A stretch of DNA of 64,000 nucleotides from Arthrobacter sp. SO5 (GTDB lineage Bacteria > Actinomycetota > Actinomycetes > Actinomycetales > Micrococcaceae), in contig NZ_MQTQ01000075.1 of NCBI RefSeq assembly GCF_020532805.1, positions 1 through 64,000 of the forward strand. The letters run 5' to 3'. This document shows, one piece after another, positions 38,599 to 46,786 of the stretch; position 1 is the stretch's first letter, and every line of letters starts with the position of its first letter. The translations under genes and the position numbers were made by a program. Under the pieces are notes generated by a model, which was not told the DNA's origin, ran no database searches, and worked only from the letters and a program-made list of their open reading frames with translations.

Positions 38599-39207
38599 AT
38601 GACTTCCTGGAATACGACCAACACCATTGATTCCGCTCTTCAGTCCATCGATGCCTCGACCCTGACGGCCTGGGAAGATCACCACGACGATCTGATGATC
38701 ATTGACGTGCGCAGCGGCGCCGAGTTTGAGTCCCTGCATATCAAGGGCTCGTACCATGTGCCGCTGGCCATGCTCAGCGAACACGCGGAAGAATTCGCAG
38801 CAAAAATGGGTACCCGCGTAGTCCTCGTCTGCCAGTCCGGAAACCGGGCCGAGCAGGCGCGCAAACACCTGGACTCCGTCGGCCTGGCCAGCGCCCGCGT
38901 GCTCTCCGGAGGAGTCACCGCCTACGCCGCCGCCGGCGGAAACGTGGTCCGCGGCCGTGGCCCCTGGGCGCTGGAACGCCAGGTCCGGATGACCGCCGGC
39001 TCCCTGGTGCTCGCCAGCATCGTCGCCGCGAAGTTCGTTTCCCCGAAGCTGGGACTGCTCGCCGGCGGCATTGGCGCCGGCCTGACGTCCTCCGCAGCGA
39101 CCAACACTTGCGCCATGGGGCAGATGCTCTCCAAGATGCCCTGGAACCGTTCAACCAATGAGCCCACCGCGCACCAGGCCCTTCAGAACCTGGACGCCCG
39201 GGCATGA
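38599..39207 (+). CDS. Rhodanese with membrane tail (YgaP-like)
   Basis: A 202-residue sulfurtransferase. The N-terminal rhodanese domain carries the active-site loop VVLVCQSGNRAEQA (Cys about 77) and IDVRSGAEF; the C-terminal part is a DUF2892-like membrane segment (RMTAGSLVLASIVAAKFVSPKLGLLAGGIGAGLTSSAATNTC...). This resembles E. coli YgaP: cytosolic catalytic domain tethered to the membrane. It probably moves sulfane sulfur toward the dioxygenase. It is 204 bases downstream of the CstB-like gene and its TGA overlaps the TauE start by four bases (ATGA). Confidence 0.9.
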   Translation: MTSWNTTNTIDSALQSIDASTLTAWEDHHDDLMIIDVRSGAEFESLHIKGSYHVPLAMLSEHAEEFAAKMGTRVVLVCQSGNRAEQARKHLDSVGLASARVLSGGVTAYAAAGGNVVRGRGPWALERQVRMTAGSLVLASIVAAKFVSPKLGLLAGGIGAGLTSSAATNTCAMGQMLSKMPWNRSTNEPTAHQALQNLDARA

Positions 39208-39968
39208 TCCTTGCCGCGGCGGCGTTCGGGCTTCTCGTCGGCGCCCTGCTGGGCCTGGTCGGAGGCGGCGGATCCATCCTCGCCGTGCCGGCCCTCGTCT
39301 ACGGCGTGGGACTGCCGCTTGCCGCGGCAATCCCGACGTCGCTGGTCGTCGTCGGCGCTTCCTCCGCCGTCGCGGTGCTGCCCCGGCTGCGCACCGGGGT
39401 GAACTGGAGACTGGCGCTCATCATCGGCGCCGCAGGAACCGCAACCGCCTACCTCGGCGCCATGGTCAACCGGCACCTGGACCCGAAGATCCTGCTGCTG
39501 GCCTTCGCCGCGATCATGGTCCTCGCCGGAGTCCGGATGCTGATGCCCTCGGCAGCAGCCGGAGGCGCCTGCGCGCTCCCCGGCGGCGGGATCAACTGGC
39601 CCAGCTGCCTGCCCAAGGCAATCGCCACCGGCGCCGTCGTGGGCTTCCTGACCGGCCTGCTCGGCGTCGGGGGCGGCTTCCTGATCGTCCCGGCCCTCAC
39701 CCTGGTTCTAGGGCTCCCAATGGCATTGACGGTAGGGACCTCCCTGGTGATCATCGCCATCAACTCTGCCGCAGGCTTCGCCGCGCACTTGGGTGACCTG
39801 CAGATCGACTGGGCCGTCACGGCAGCCTTCGCGGTTACCGCGATGGCAGCCTCGCTCGCGGCCGGGCGGATCGGCACGAGCATCCCGGACAAGACCATCA
39901 AACGCAGCTTCGGAACATTGGTGCTGGCCATCGCCGTCTATGTCGCCCTGCAGTCTGTCCTGTTCTGA
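39204..39968 (+). CDS. TauE/SafE sulfite exporter
   Basis: A 254-residue membrane protein with about eight helices and an internal repeat. Both family half motifs occur: GALLGLVGGGGSILAVPALVYG near the N-terminus and GFLTGLLGVGGGFLIVPAL in the second half. It probably exports sulfite or thiosulfate produced by the CstB-like enzyme. The ATG overlaps the preceding stop, suggesting translational coupling within one operon. Confidence 0.9.
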   Translation: MILAAAAFGLLVGALLGLVGGGGSILAVPALVYGVGLPLAAAIPTSLVVVGASSAVAVLPRLRTGVNWRLALIIGAAGTATAYLGAMVNRHLDPKILLLAFAAIMVLAGVRMLMPSAAAGGACALPGGGINWPSCLPKAIATGAVVGFLTGLLGVGGGFLIVPALTLVLGLPMALTVGTSLVIIAINSAAGFAAHLGDLQIDWAVTAAFAVTAMAASLAAGRIGTSIPDKTIKRSFGTLVLAIAVYVALQSVLF

Positions 39969-39974
39969 CGCGGC

Positions 39975-40275
39975 ATGCCATTCCGGGCGGTGCTCGCCGC
40001 CGCCGTTCTGCTCGGACTCGGCACCGCCATGGTCTACCCGACCCTGCTGGCTGAAATCGGCGACGTCGAGCATCCTGACTGGCGTGCGCGCTTCGGCGGG
40101 CATCTACCGTCTGTGGCGCGACGGCGGATTCGCCATCGGTGCGCTGCTCGCCGGCTTTCTCACAGATGCATACGGGATTCCGGCGTACGTCGCCGCAGTC
40201 GCAGCCCTCACCGGGGCATCAGGCATCCTGGTCGCCCTCCGGATGCGCGGCACCCACCACAAGCCCGCCATCTGA
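39975..40275 (+). pseudogene. C-terminal remnant of an MFS transporter, frameshifted
   Basis: Two overlapping frames together give a 99-residue fragment ending in two MFS helices: LGLGTAMVYPTLLAEIGDV in the first frame, then SAGIYRLWRDGGFAIGALLAGF and GIPAYVAAVAALTGASG in the second. The first ten helices are missing. The frame changes within about 40091-40094, where one extra T seems to be present. This is the tail of a nitrate/sulfite-type or drug MFS pump, now decayed. Confidence 0.75.
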
Positions 40276-40315
40276 TCCGTGTCCTACCCGCACCACCATT
40301 GTCCGCACCTGGCGG

Positions 40316-40321
40316 TACGTT
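40316..40321 (+). promoter_or_regulatory. Possible -10 box of a leaderless transcript
   Basis: TACGTT ends six bases before the ATG of the 19-residue peptide, so transcription could start at that ATG. The TANNNT fit is inference and no convincing -35 is seen. Confidence 0.35.
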
Positions 40322-40327
40322 GGATAC

Positions 40328-40387
40328 ATGGAAACCCTGACGCGCGCCGCCTGCCTATGCCTGAGCCTGGGCCGGAAGGACGCCTGA
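40328..40387 (+). CDS. Candidate Cys-containing leader peptide, 19 residues
   Basis: METLTRAACLCLSLGRKDA, with a Cys-x-Cys pair, ends three bases before the next gene's ATG. It resembles in size, position and likely leaderless start the cysteine-rich leader peptides found upstream of sulfur genes in actinobacteria. Coupled translation could make the downstream gene depend on cysteinyl-tRNA supply. The ribosome site of the next gene (GGAAGGA) is inside this frame. Evidence is only its context and composition. Confidence 0.4.
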   Translation: METLTRAACLCLSLGRKDA

Positions 40388-40390
40388 GCC

Positions 40391-40705
40391 ATGGACTTCG
40401 AGCTGCGCACCATCCGGGACTGCCCCAACAGCTGGGCCGCCCTGGAGTTGTTCCGTAAGACGCTAACTGCCGAAGGACACGCGGCCGAACAGCTGACGAT
40501 CCGCCGCGTCACCTCGGAAGAGGAGGCAGTGGAACTCCAGTTCCACGGCTCGCCGTCGTTCATAGCCGACGGACGGGACCTTTTCCCCGCGGAAACCGCA
40601 CCTGCACTGAGTTGCCGCCTCTACCGTTCCGGTCACGGCCTGGCAGGACTTCCCTCCGCCGAGTCGTTGCGCGCCGCGCTTCTCGGTGTCAGTCCCCTGA
40701 TCTGA
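40391..40705 (+). CDS. Thioredoxin-fold small protein, alkylmercury-lyase-like family
   Basis: A 104-residue protein. The pattern DCPNSWAALELFRKTL (CxxS) at residues about 10-25 is followed by FHGSPSFIADGRDLFPAE, then LSCRLYRSGHGLAGLPSAESLRAALLG. This looks like the small thioredoxin-like proteins annotated as alkylmercury lyase or as thiol-active proteins; the MerB catalytic set is absent. It may handle a thiol or sulfane group. It lies just downstream of the sulfur operon and the candidate leader peptide, with GGAAGGA for ribosome entry. Confidence 0.72.
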   Translation: MDFELRTIRDCPNSWAALELFRKTLTAEGHAAEQLTIRRVTSEEEAVELQFHGSPSFIADGRDLFPAETAPALSCRLYRSGHGLAGLPSAESLRAALLGVSPLI

Positions 40706-41003
40706 TCCAGCGGCCACTCGATTGCGTTACCTACCCCTCCGCAGCCGGACCCGTAAGGCGGCTTGCCGGCCTCATCGAAGCCCCCTGTGAGCGGTCTCGG
40801 ACTGCCGGCGATGCCCCTTGACCCGCTGACCTGCCGAGCCGATCATGGGAAAGAGGCTTGGCTACGGGTTTCTTCAAAGCGATGATCAATTCCTTACAGC
40901 GGCTATCGACGCTGGCGTGCACGCACCGCGCGAGAAGATTCACAAGGAATGATGACGCGGACTGGTCTGCGGCGTCCCGCCTCCGGAAGCGATCAAGGAG
41001 AGT

Positions 41004-41183
41004 ATGAAAATGCATGAGACACCTGAGCCGGTGGAGCGCCTCCATGCCGACGCGCCCGCGGAGGGTGAACTAGAGGCTGCCGAGTCGACACCAAGGGTCC
41101 ATGCGCAGGATCCCTCGGAAGGTCCGCCCATAGATGACAACGATGAGGAAGCTGCTTCCCCGGCCCACCCAAACGTGCGGTGA
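41004..41183 (+). CDS. Possible small acidic protein, 59 residues
   Basis: The ATG at 41004 is preceded by AAGGAG three bases away. The protein (starts MKMHETPEPVERLHADAP) is rich in Glu, Asp, Pro and Ala and has no hydrophobic segment, so it would be disordered. Strong ribosome site and codon pattern argue for reality; I know no family. The preceding region 40706-41003 (298 bases) shows nothing else. Confidence 0.45.
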   Translation: MKMHETPEPVERLHADAPAEGELEAAESTPRVHAQDPSEGPPIDDNDEEAASPAHPNVR

Positions 41184-41216
41184 CGAGCACGGGGTTGCGC
41201 ACTGACTGGGGACACC

Positions 41217-42131
41217 TCACGGCCACCACATCTCACCGAGTAACCGGTGCAACTGCTCCGGCCGCTCGATGGTGGCGAAGTGGCCGCAACGCGGGATCGT
41301 CACCGTCTTCACGTGCGGGACTATCTCCGCCAACCGGACCGGGTCAGTCGGCGGCGTGAACACGTCGCTGTCTCCGCGGGTGGCCAGGACCGGGCAGGCG
41401 ATGCTGCGCCATTGGCCAAAATTGTACTGCGCCGCCTCCCTGGCCGCCGCGGCGAAGCTGGCCGGACGGGCGTCGTCGCCGAGAGCGCGGATCACGCTCG
41501 GGGAAATTGCCCTGGGATCCGCGAAGAACGGGGCCATCAGCGGTCCCATCACGGGTGTGGCGCCGACTGCGCGGACCAGTGCGGACCCCGCCGGGCCGAG
41601 TGCCGCCATGGAGCGCATGGCCAGCATCATGCCGACGAACGCCGGGAACCTTGACAGGCTGCGCAGTGGCCCCCGCGCCGCGTCGGACACGCCGAAGGTG
41701 GTGGCCGAAATCGCGGCCACGCTGGTGGTCTGCTCCGGCCACGCCGCGGCAATGTGCAGCGCTAAGAAGCCTCCCATGGAGTGGCCCACGAGGTTCCAAC
41801 GCCGGTAGCCGAGCGAGTTCAGCACCCCGGTGACAGATCGCCCCATCGCCTCGATACTGAGATCTTCCAGCCGGGCTCCCTTCGTGGATTCGCCCCAGCC
41901 CGGCAGGTCAATCAACACCCGGTCAGTGGCGGGCGCCCCGGACAGCATCGGCCGGAAGGTAGTCCAGGATCCCGCGGCGCCGTGCAGGTAGACAACCGGT
42001 GTGCCGGACGCGGCAGGCAGTCCCCCGGTGCCCTGCTGGACGCGCACCGTGCACGGACCCAGCTCCGTCGGAAGGATCTGCCGCCGCAGCTCGGCCGCTC
42101 CCGCGGGCGCGGTTTCCTGCTGAACACTCAT
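41217..42131 (-). CDS. Alpha/beta hydrolase
   Basis: A 304-residue alpha/beta-hydrolase-fold protein. The oxyanion-hole region is VVYLHGAAGSWTTFRP, the nucleophile elbow VGHSMGGFLAL. RGDSDVFTPP probably carries the acid and CGHFATIERPEQ the catalytic His. It resembles the haloperoxidase/epoxide-hydrolase-type group, so ester, lactone or epoxide substrates are possible. The start at 42131 has AGAAGG six bases upstream; an earlier in-frame start would add 26 residues without similarity. No adjacent pathway genes. Confidence 0.85.
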   Translation of the reverse strand: MSVQQETAPAGAAELRRQILPTELGPCTVRVQQGTGGLPAASGTPVVYLHGAAGSWTTFRPMLSGAPATDRVLIDLPGWGESTKGARLEDLSIEAMGRSVTGVLNSLGYRRWNLVGHSMGGFLALHIAAAWPEQTTSVAAISATTFGVSDAARGPLRSLSRFPAFVGMMLAMRSMAALGPAGSALVRAVGATPVMGPLMAPFFADPRAISPSVIRALGDDARPASFAAAAREAAQYNFGQWRSIACPVLATRGDSDVFTPPTDPVRLAEIVPHVKTVTIPRCGHFATIERPEQLHRLLGEMWWP

Positions 42132-42233
42132 GGTCACCTTCTGCTCGTGGTCTCTGAAAGTGATTCGGAGCCGCAGGGGTACCGGACCGGAGCGCCCTCG
42201 AGGACCCAAGTCTTCACCCGGCGGCGGCGTTTC

Positions 42234-43019
42234 TTATCCGGCGCTGATTTCCATGTTCTTCCACCATTGCCCGGTGACGGCGATGCCGAGCACGGAGACC
42301 GGGACGCAGAGCAGGAGCTGCAGCGGGCTGACCGTTTCGGCGGCCGCCGGGCCGCCCATGCCCATCCACAGGCCGGGCGCTGCGTACGGAAACCAAGCCC
42401 CGGTGCCGAATGCCGTCACCACCTGCGTGATGACCACCAGTAGCACCAGTCCGCCGACGCCGGGAAGATAGCCGCGGGCAACGCTGGCCACGACGGCGAG
42501 CGGACAAGCCAGCAGAGCCGCCAGGGCACCGGCGCACCAGGCTTTGCCGGCGACCACCAGATCCTCCGGACCGGGCATGCCCAGACCTATGATCCCGCCG
42601 GCAAGGAGTGCAAGCGCTACGGTGACCAGACAGAGCACCAGTGACCAGAGAAGGATCACCGTAAACTTCGCATAGGCAAGCCGGCGGCGGCTGACCGGCA
42701 GGGCATACAGGCAGGCCTGGGTCTTTTCGGTGAACTCGCGCCCGAAACACCAACACACCACGAAACCGATGCCCATCAGCGCACCAACGGACAGAAGCAT
42801 CCCCACCATCGCGAAATACCCGGTCCAGCCTGTACTCGTCAGCATCGCCGCTGCCTTGAGACCGATCTGGCTGGACCCGTCTGAGGTCGCGGCAACCATG
42901 AATGCCGCTGCCAGCACCGGCAGGCCGACTCCGATGAGGACGGAGACCGTACGCACCACCGGCGCCCGGCGGAATTTCAGGGCCTCGAATTCCAGGGCCT
43001 GCGGGGAAGCGCTCATCAC
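42234..43019 (-). CDS. ABC transporter permease (ABC-2 type)
   Basis: A 261-residue protein with six hydrophobic helices and a short N-terminal cytosolic segment (MMSASPQALEFEALKFRRAPVVR), as in ABC-2-type membrane subunits. Its ATG overlaps the stop of the ATPase gene by four bases (ATGA), so the two are translationally coupled. It is a likely exporter of an unknown small molecule, peptide or lipid. Confidence 0.87.
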   Translation of the reverse strand: MMSASPQALEFEALKFRRAPVVRTVSVLIGVGLPVLAAAFMVAATSDGSSQIGLKAAAMLTSTGWTGYFAMVGMLLSVGALMGIGFVVCWCFGREFTEKTQACLYALPVSRRRLAYAKFTVILLWSLVLCLVTVALALLAGGIIGLGMPGPEDLVVAGKAWCAGALAALLACPLAVVASVARGYLPGVGGLVLLVVITQVVTAFGTGAWFPYAAPGLWMGMGGPAAAETVSPLQLLLCVPVSVLGIAVTGQWWKNMEISAG

Positions 43020-43753
43020 TGCTCCTGCTCTTGCAAGTCAGACTGCAGCACCAGATCGAAAAAGCGGCGTTCAAGGTCCACGCTTCCGGGCTGCAGCGTA
43101 CCGAGGATCCGGCCCCGGTGAAGCACGCTGATCCTGTCGGCCATCCGAGCGACCTCATCGAGGTGGTGGCTGGAGACCAGGATGGCGGCGCCCCTCTCCC
43201 TGCTTGCTTCCTGAAGTATCCGGCGAAGATCAACGACGCCGCGCGGGTCCAGTGCGTTGGTCGGTTCGTCCAGGACAAGCACGTCCGGTCCATGGACCAG
43301 GGCGGCGGCCAGACCCACCCGCTGCCGGTTTCCCAGCGACAGCGTCCCGGCACGCCGGCTGGCATAGTGATCCAGACTCAGAGCAGTCAGTGCCCTTGCC
43401 GCGGCAGCACCGGCGGCGTCCCTGCCCATGCCGTGCAATCGGGCGGAGGAGTACACGTTCTCCCTCGCCGTCAGCTCCGGGTAGGCGAATGGGGTCTCCA
43501 GCATCTGTCCGACCCGTGACCATACCCGCTCTCCTGCAGCGCAGACCCGGACTCCTGTCAGGTGAGCCGTGCCCAGGTCAGGTGTGAGCATGCCCAGCAG
43601 TATCCGCATCAGGGTCGTCTTTCCTGCTCCGTTCAGCCCTACCAGGGCGTGGATTTCCGACGGCCCCACATTGAGGGACACGTCGTCGAGAACGGTGAGT
43701 CCGCCCAAGGCCGTCGATATCCGCTCCGCTCTCAGCGACGCTGGCGTAGTCAC
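43016..43753 (-). CDS. ABC transporter ATP-binding protein
   Basis: A 245-residue ATPase. Walker A is GLNGAGKTTL, the signature LSLGNRQRVGLA (LSGGQ variant), Walker B VLVLDEPTNALDP and the His-switch SSHHLDE. I start at GTG 43753, which overlaps the TetR stop (GTGA), so TetR, ATPase and permease form one coupled operon. An in-frame start further upstream lies within the TetR gene. The end overlaps the permease start. This is the DrrA-like export class. Confidence 0.9.
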   Translation of the reverse strand: MTTPASLRAERISTALGGLTVLDDVSLNVGPSEIHALVGLNGAGKTTLMRILLGMLTPDLGTAHLTGVRVCAAGERVWSRVGQMLETPFAYPELTARENVYSSARLHGMGRDAAGAAAARALTALSLDHYASRRAGTLSLGNRQRVGLAAALVHGPDVLVLDEPTNALDPRGVVDLRRILQEASRERGAAILVSSHHLDEVARMADRISVLHRGRILGTLQPGSVDLERRFFDLVLQSDLQEQEQ

Positions 43754-44322
43754 TGGACTACCCGCGAAGTCGCGCCCGGTTCGCCCATCAGCACCAGTGC
43801 CGTCATGATTCGCTCCCGCAGTTCCTGCCCGTCGGGCTCCGATGCCCAATCCAGAAGGGCGGCGGTCAATCCGCCAAGACAGGCTCCTGCGGCGACGCGC
43901 GCCTCAAGCCGGCCGACGCCGGTTCCCGTCAGGGCTTCTACGATCAGGTCCTCGGTCCTGCGGTTGTTCTCCCAGACGCCCGCCGCAAGCCTGGCGTGGC
44001 CGGCGATGAGCCTGATCTTGTCCCTGGTCGCATCGCCAACGGGCTCGGGCACGGAGGTCCACGCGGCCAGCAGCCCCAGCCGGACACGCTCCACCGCCGG
44101 AAGCCCGGGGTTCTGGGCCGCAATGACGTCCGCGATCACCGGATCGTATGGGTCGTCAAAGACCACTGCTTCCTTCGTCGGAAAATACCGGAAGAACGTC
44201 ATCTGCGAGACACCGGCCGCCTCGGCGATCTGGGCAACAGTCGTCTCGTCAAAACCTCGTTGAACGAACAGTGCCATGGCCTGCTCCTGCAACAACGCCC
44301 TCGTGGCAACCGCGTTTCCCAT
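43750..44322 (-). CDS. TetR family repressor of the ABC operon
   Basis: A 190-residue regulator. The N-terminal helix-turn-helix is FVQRGFDETTVAQIAEAAGVSQMTFFRYFPTKEAV; the C-terminal ligand domain is variable as usual. A perfect 9-bp inverted repeat lies five bases upstream of its ATG, so autorepression of the whole TetR-ATPase-permease operon is very likely. The TGA overlaps the next GTG. The inducer is probably the transported compound. A -10 of TAACAT, six bases before the ATG and inside the palindrome, suggests a leaderless start (inference). Confidence 0.9.
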   Translation of the reverse strand: MGNAVATRALLQEQAMALFVQRGFDETTVAQIAEAAGVSQMTFFRYFPTKEAVVFDDPYDPVIADVIAAQNPGLPAVERVRLGLLAAWTSVPEPVGDATRDKIRLIAGHARLAAGVWENNRRTEDLIVEALTGTGVGRLEARVAAGACLGGLTAALLDWASEPDGQELRERIMTALVLMGEPGATSRVVQ

Positions 44323-44326
44323 AGCA

Positions 44327-44347
44327 GAATGTTAGTCTCTAACATTC
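44327..44347. promoter_or_regulatory. TetR operator palindrome
   Basis: GAATGTTAG and CTAACATTC, 9-bp perfect arms separated by TCT, directly upstream of the TetR start. The minus-strand -10-like TAACAT lies within it. Confidence 0.85.
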
Positions 44348-44371
44348 CAGGCGGTCAAGAGATTCACTCGT

Positions 44372-44393
44372 CCCCGGTCCGCCCGGACCGGGG
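44372..44393. terminator. Strong hairpin in intergenic region
   Basis: CCCCGGTCCG and CGGACCGGGG form a perfect 10-bp stem with a two-base CC spacer. It lies in a 304-base gap (44348-44651) between divergent tetR and the acetyltransferase. No T-run follows and no gene ends here, so a regulatory or other role is equally possible. The rest of the gap shows nothing clear. Confidence 0.35.
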
Positions 44394-44651
44394 CCGGCCC
44401 GGAATCGTCCAGCATGGACGGCCCACGAAGTTACCGACAACAGCCCTTTCGACGGCGTTTGCCGGCCAATTTCTGATCGCTCCTCCTCGTTCGGGCGGCT
44501 TGCCGAGGACCAGCCACCAGCGGTTCCGCCCTTCTTTACCCGGCATTTACTTTCATGCATGAGTGTTTCCTCCGGCGCCGCACGCATGCGGTCATCGACG
44601 GCCCAGCCTGGCCGAACCTCACCGGGAATCCCGGGTCACTGAAAGGCCGTC

Positions 44652-45338
44652 ATGGCGCTACAACTCCCCGGCATCCTGCCGGCCCTCCCCACGGTCACAG
44701 GCCGCTTCGTCCTGACCCCATTCGGTAACGCCGACGTCGAGCCGCTGGCCAGCATACTGTCCAACGACGACGTCTGGGCCCAGGGATATGGCAACGGCGC
44801 GCCCAGGCCCGCCACCCATGGCGAGCTGGTCCGGTACATCCGCCGCCGCTATGACGGGCTCCCGGTCTTCGCCATCCACTACACCGGCCTGCCCGGCGGC
44901 CCGCTGTTCGCCGGCACCACGGGGATCACCGAGGCACACCCTTCATTCGACCGGGTGAAGGTGGGACGCACGGTCATCAACCCGGTGTTCTGGGGTACCC
45001 GGGCGAACCATGAGGTGAAGGTAGCCATGTTCGACTGGCTGTTCGCCGCCGGTGCCGGCCGGATCGAATGCGACGTCGATCCGCGCAACGAGCGGTCCCT
45101 GAGGTCCCTGACCCGGCTCGGCTTCACGATCGAGGGTGTCCGCCGGCGGTCTTCCCAGCGGGGGGACGGCACCTGGCGGGACATCACGGTGCTGTCCCTG
45201 CTGGTGGAGGAATGGCCGGAGGCCAGGGAACGCGTCGTCGCGGCTCTCCACCGAGACATGGAGCGGAAGTTAGTTTCGCATGAGTCCGGAATCGGACAGC
45301 GAACCTACACCGGCGAAATGCTCCCCCTTCACCACTAG
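44652..45338 (+). CDS. GNAT N-acetyltransferase, RimJ/RimL-like
   Basis: A 228-residue acetyltransferase of the Acetyltransf_3 type. TGRFVLTPFGNADVEPL at the start, GTTGITEAHPSFDRVKVGRTVINPVFWGTRANHEVK and then CDVDPRNERSLRSLTRLGFTIEGVRRRSSQ in the acetyl-CoA-binding half are typical of ribosomal-protein-acetylase relatives. Substrate is unknown. Weak ribosome site AAAGG before the ATG. It converges with the broken deacetylase gene, two bases apart at the stops. Confidence 0.87.
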   Translation: MALQLPGILPALPTVTGRFVLTPFGNADVEPLASILSNDDVWAQGYGNGAPRPATHGELVRYIRRRYDGLPVFAIHYTGLPGGPLFAGTTGITEAHPSFDRVKVGRTVINPVFWGTRANHEVKVAMFDWLFAAGAGRIECDVDPRNERSLRSLTRLGFTIEGVRRRSSQRGDGTWRDITVLSLLVEEWPEARERVVAALHRDMERKLVSHESGIGQRTYTGEMLPLHH

Positions 45339-45340
45339 CT

Positions 45341-46306
45341 TCAAGTGCTGGGGAGAGGGACCGGGGTGATTCCTGCGGAGCTCAGTGCAGGGAGCGCGCG
45401 GGCGACGCCGTCGGCTGTTCCTGCCGTGGGGTGGTTGGCGTGGGCTATGACGATGTCGCGGGTCCTGGCTGCTGCGACTTCCCGGAAGACCACGGCGGCG
45501 GGGAAGGTGGCTCCGCCGTCGCCGTTGATGCTGAAGGAGACGGGGACCAGTCCCAGCGCACGAACGATCCTAACGGCGACATCGTCGAGGTACGCAGTTC
45601 CGGACCGGAAATAGCGGGAAGGCTTGCCGGTCAGACTGCGGAGGGCGTCCTCGTTTACCATGACCTCGTCGTAGACTTCCGCTGGGCTGGCGGTTCCGGG
45701 AATGCCGTAGGCGCCGCGGCCGGAGACCGAGAGCGGCCTATGTCTGGTGCCGTGGTTTCCTATCTCAAATAAGGGGTTTTGAGCCAGTGCTTTCGCCGGG
45801 CCCGGGTTGGCCTGGAGCCAGCGGAAGTTCAGGAAAAATGTTGCTGGGGTGCCCGTCTGTTGCAGAAAATCGATGAGGACCTGGTCCACGGCATTGCCCC
45901 CGGGACCGCCGCAGCAGTCGAAGCTCAGAGCGACGCCGGAACTGCCGGCCGGAAGACTGGACAGGACTCCGGATAACTGAAGCCCCCACTCCTGAGGCGC
46001 CTGCCCGGCGAAGGCCGCGACGATCTCTTCCTTTCAAGGAGCCGTCGGCAGGGCGTCTGGGGACGGTGGTGTGGCGTCTGTCGGAGACGTTGGTTGAACT
46101 TCTGGTGCCGGGTTCGGAGGGTGGTTTGTCGCAAGGCCTGGCTGGGAGCCCGCCGGCGGCCGGTTCGCACCGGGGACAGCTTCCCGCCGTCGCTCCGCTC
46201 CCTGCCGAACTGGACTCTCGCACCCGGCGAGCGCCAATGCGGCAGCGAGGGTGAAGGCCCTGCGGCTGAAGGCCGCACTGCTGCCGTTTCGGTCAGCTGT
46301 CCCCAT
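45341..46306 (-). pseudogene. Polysaccharide deacetylase lipoprotein with in-frame TGA
   Basis: One reading frame runs from the ATG at 46306 to the stop at 45341 except for a TGA at 46034-46036. The first part has SRRAFTLAAALALAGC, a twin-arginine lipoprotein signal, then a Pro/Thr-rich linker ending PTAP. Directly after the TGA the same frame continues KEEIVAAFAGQAPQEWG and the NodB-like core ALSFDCCGGPGG, TPATFFL and the motif GNHGTRHRP. The product would be about 321 residues. A single C-to-T change from CGA would explain the stop. Without suppression the enzyme core is not translated from the native start. It would have deacetylated cell-wall or exopolysaccharide. Confidence 0.82.
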
Positions 46307-46375
46307 GCCCGGGCCTGTCCTTCCTCTCGCCTCGAGTCCCCCATGCGCCGCAAGTGCCGCGTTCCCAGCGCGTTG

Positions 46376-46624
46376 CTACCTGGTCATCAGGTGTTTGAGG
46401 ATGGCCCGCTCCGGCGCTCCGGGGTTGCCTTCGACGTGGGTCCGCAGTCTGGCCCGGGCCTCGGCCTGTTCGGGGCAGGTGCCGCTGAGTACCTCCTGGA
46501 TAATCTCCAGAACCTGTACGCGCAGTAAGGCGCCCTCCCCGATCGGGGTGACCACGTTGGTGCCATCGGGCCGCGGCCGGGCCCCTGTGGTTTTCAGTTC
46601 TGTGTTCCCGCCGGCGGTCTTCAC
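46376..46624 (-). CDS. Small protein sharing the N-terminal domain of the EAL protein
   Basis: An 82-residue protein starting at GTG. Residues about 37-82 (LEIIQEVLSGTCPEQAEARARLRTHVEGNPGAPERAILKHL) align with residues 36-80 of the EAL protein at 104-1177: EII..VLS.T.PE and NPG.PE are shared at equal spacing. It is otherwise unrecognised. AAAGG lies upstream. It sits between the deacetylase and the divergent histidine kinase gene; a role with the kinase is possible but unproven. Confidence 0.65.
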   Translation of the reverse strand: MKTAGGNTELKTTGARPRPDGTNVVTPIGEGALLRVQVLEIIQEVLSGTCPEQAEARARLRTHVEGNPGAPERAILKHLMTR

Positions 46625-46786
46625 GGTTCAGCCTTTCGATTTCTTGATGGGGATTGCGGATGGTGTTAGGGCCCGGGTTCAGTGTGGGCCGAATCCGCTG
46701 AGATTCCCCTAAGGGATCCTGTGGCGGACCTGAGAATCGGGGGCCGCCAGGTTGTCGGCGTTCAAGGTGTGCACCATCCTTGGCGT

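Noticed and set aside
44339..44587. Minus-strand 82-codon frame between tetR and the acetyltransferase
   Set aside because: It reads through the hairpin and the operator; no ribosome site and no family resemblance.
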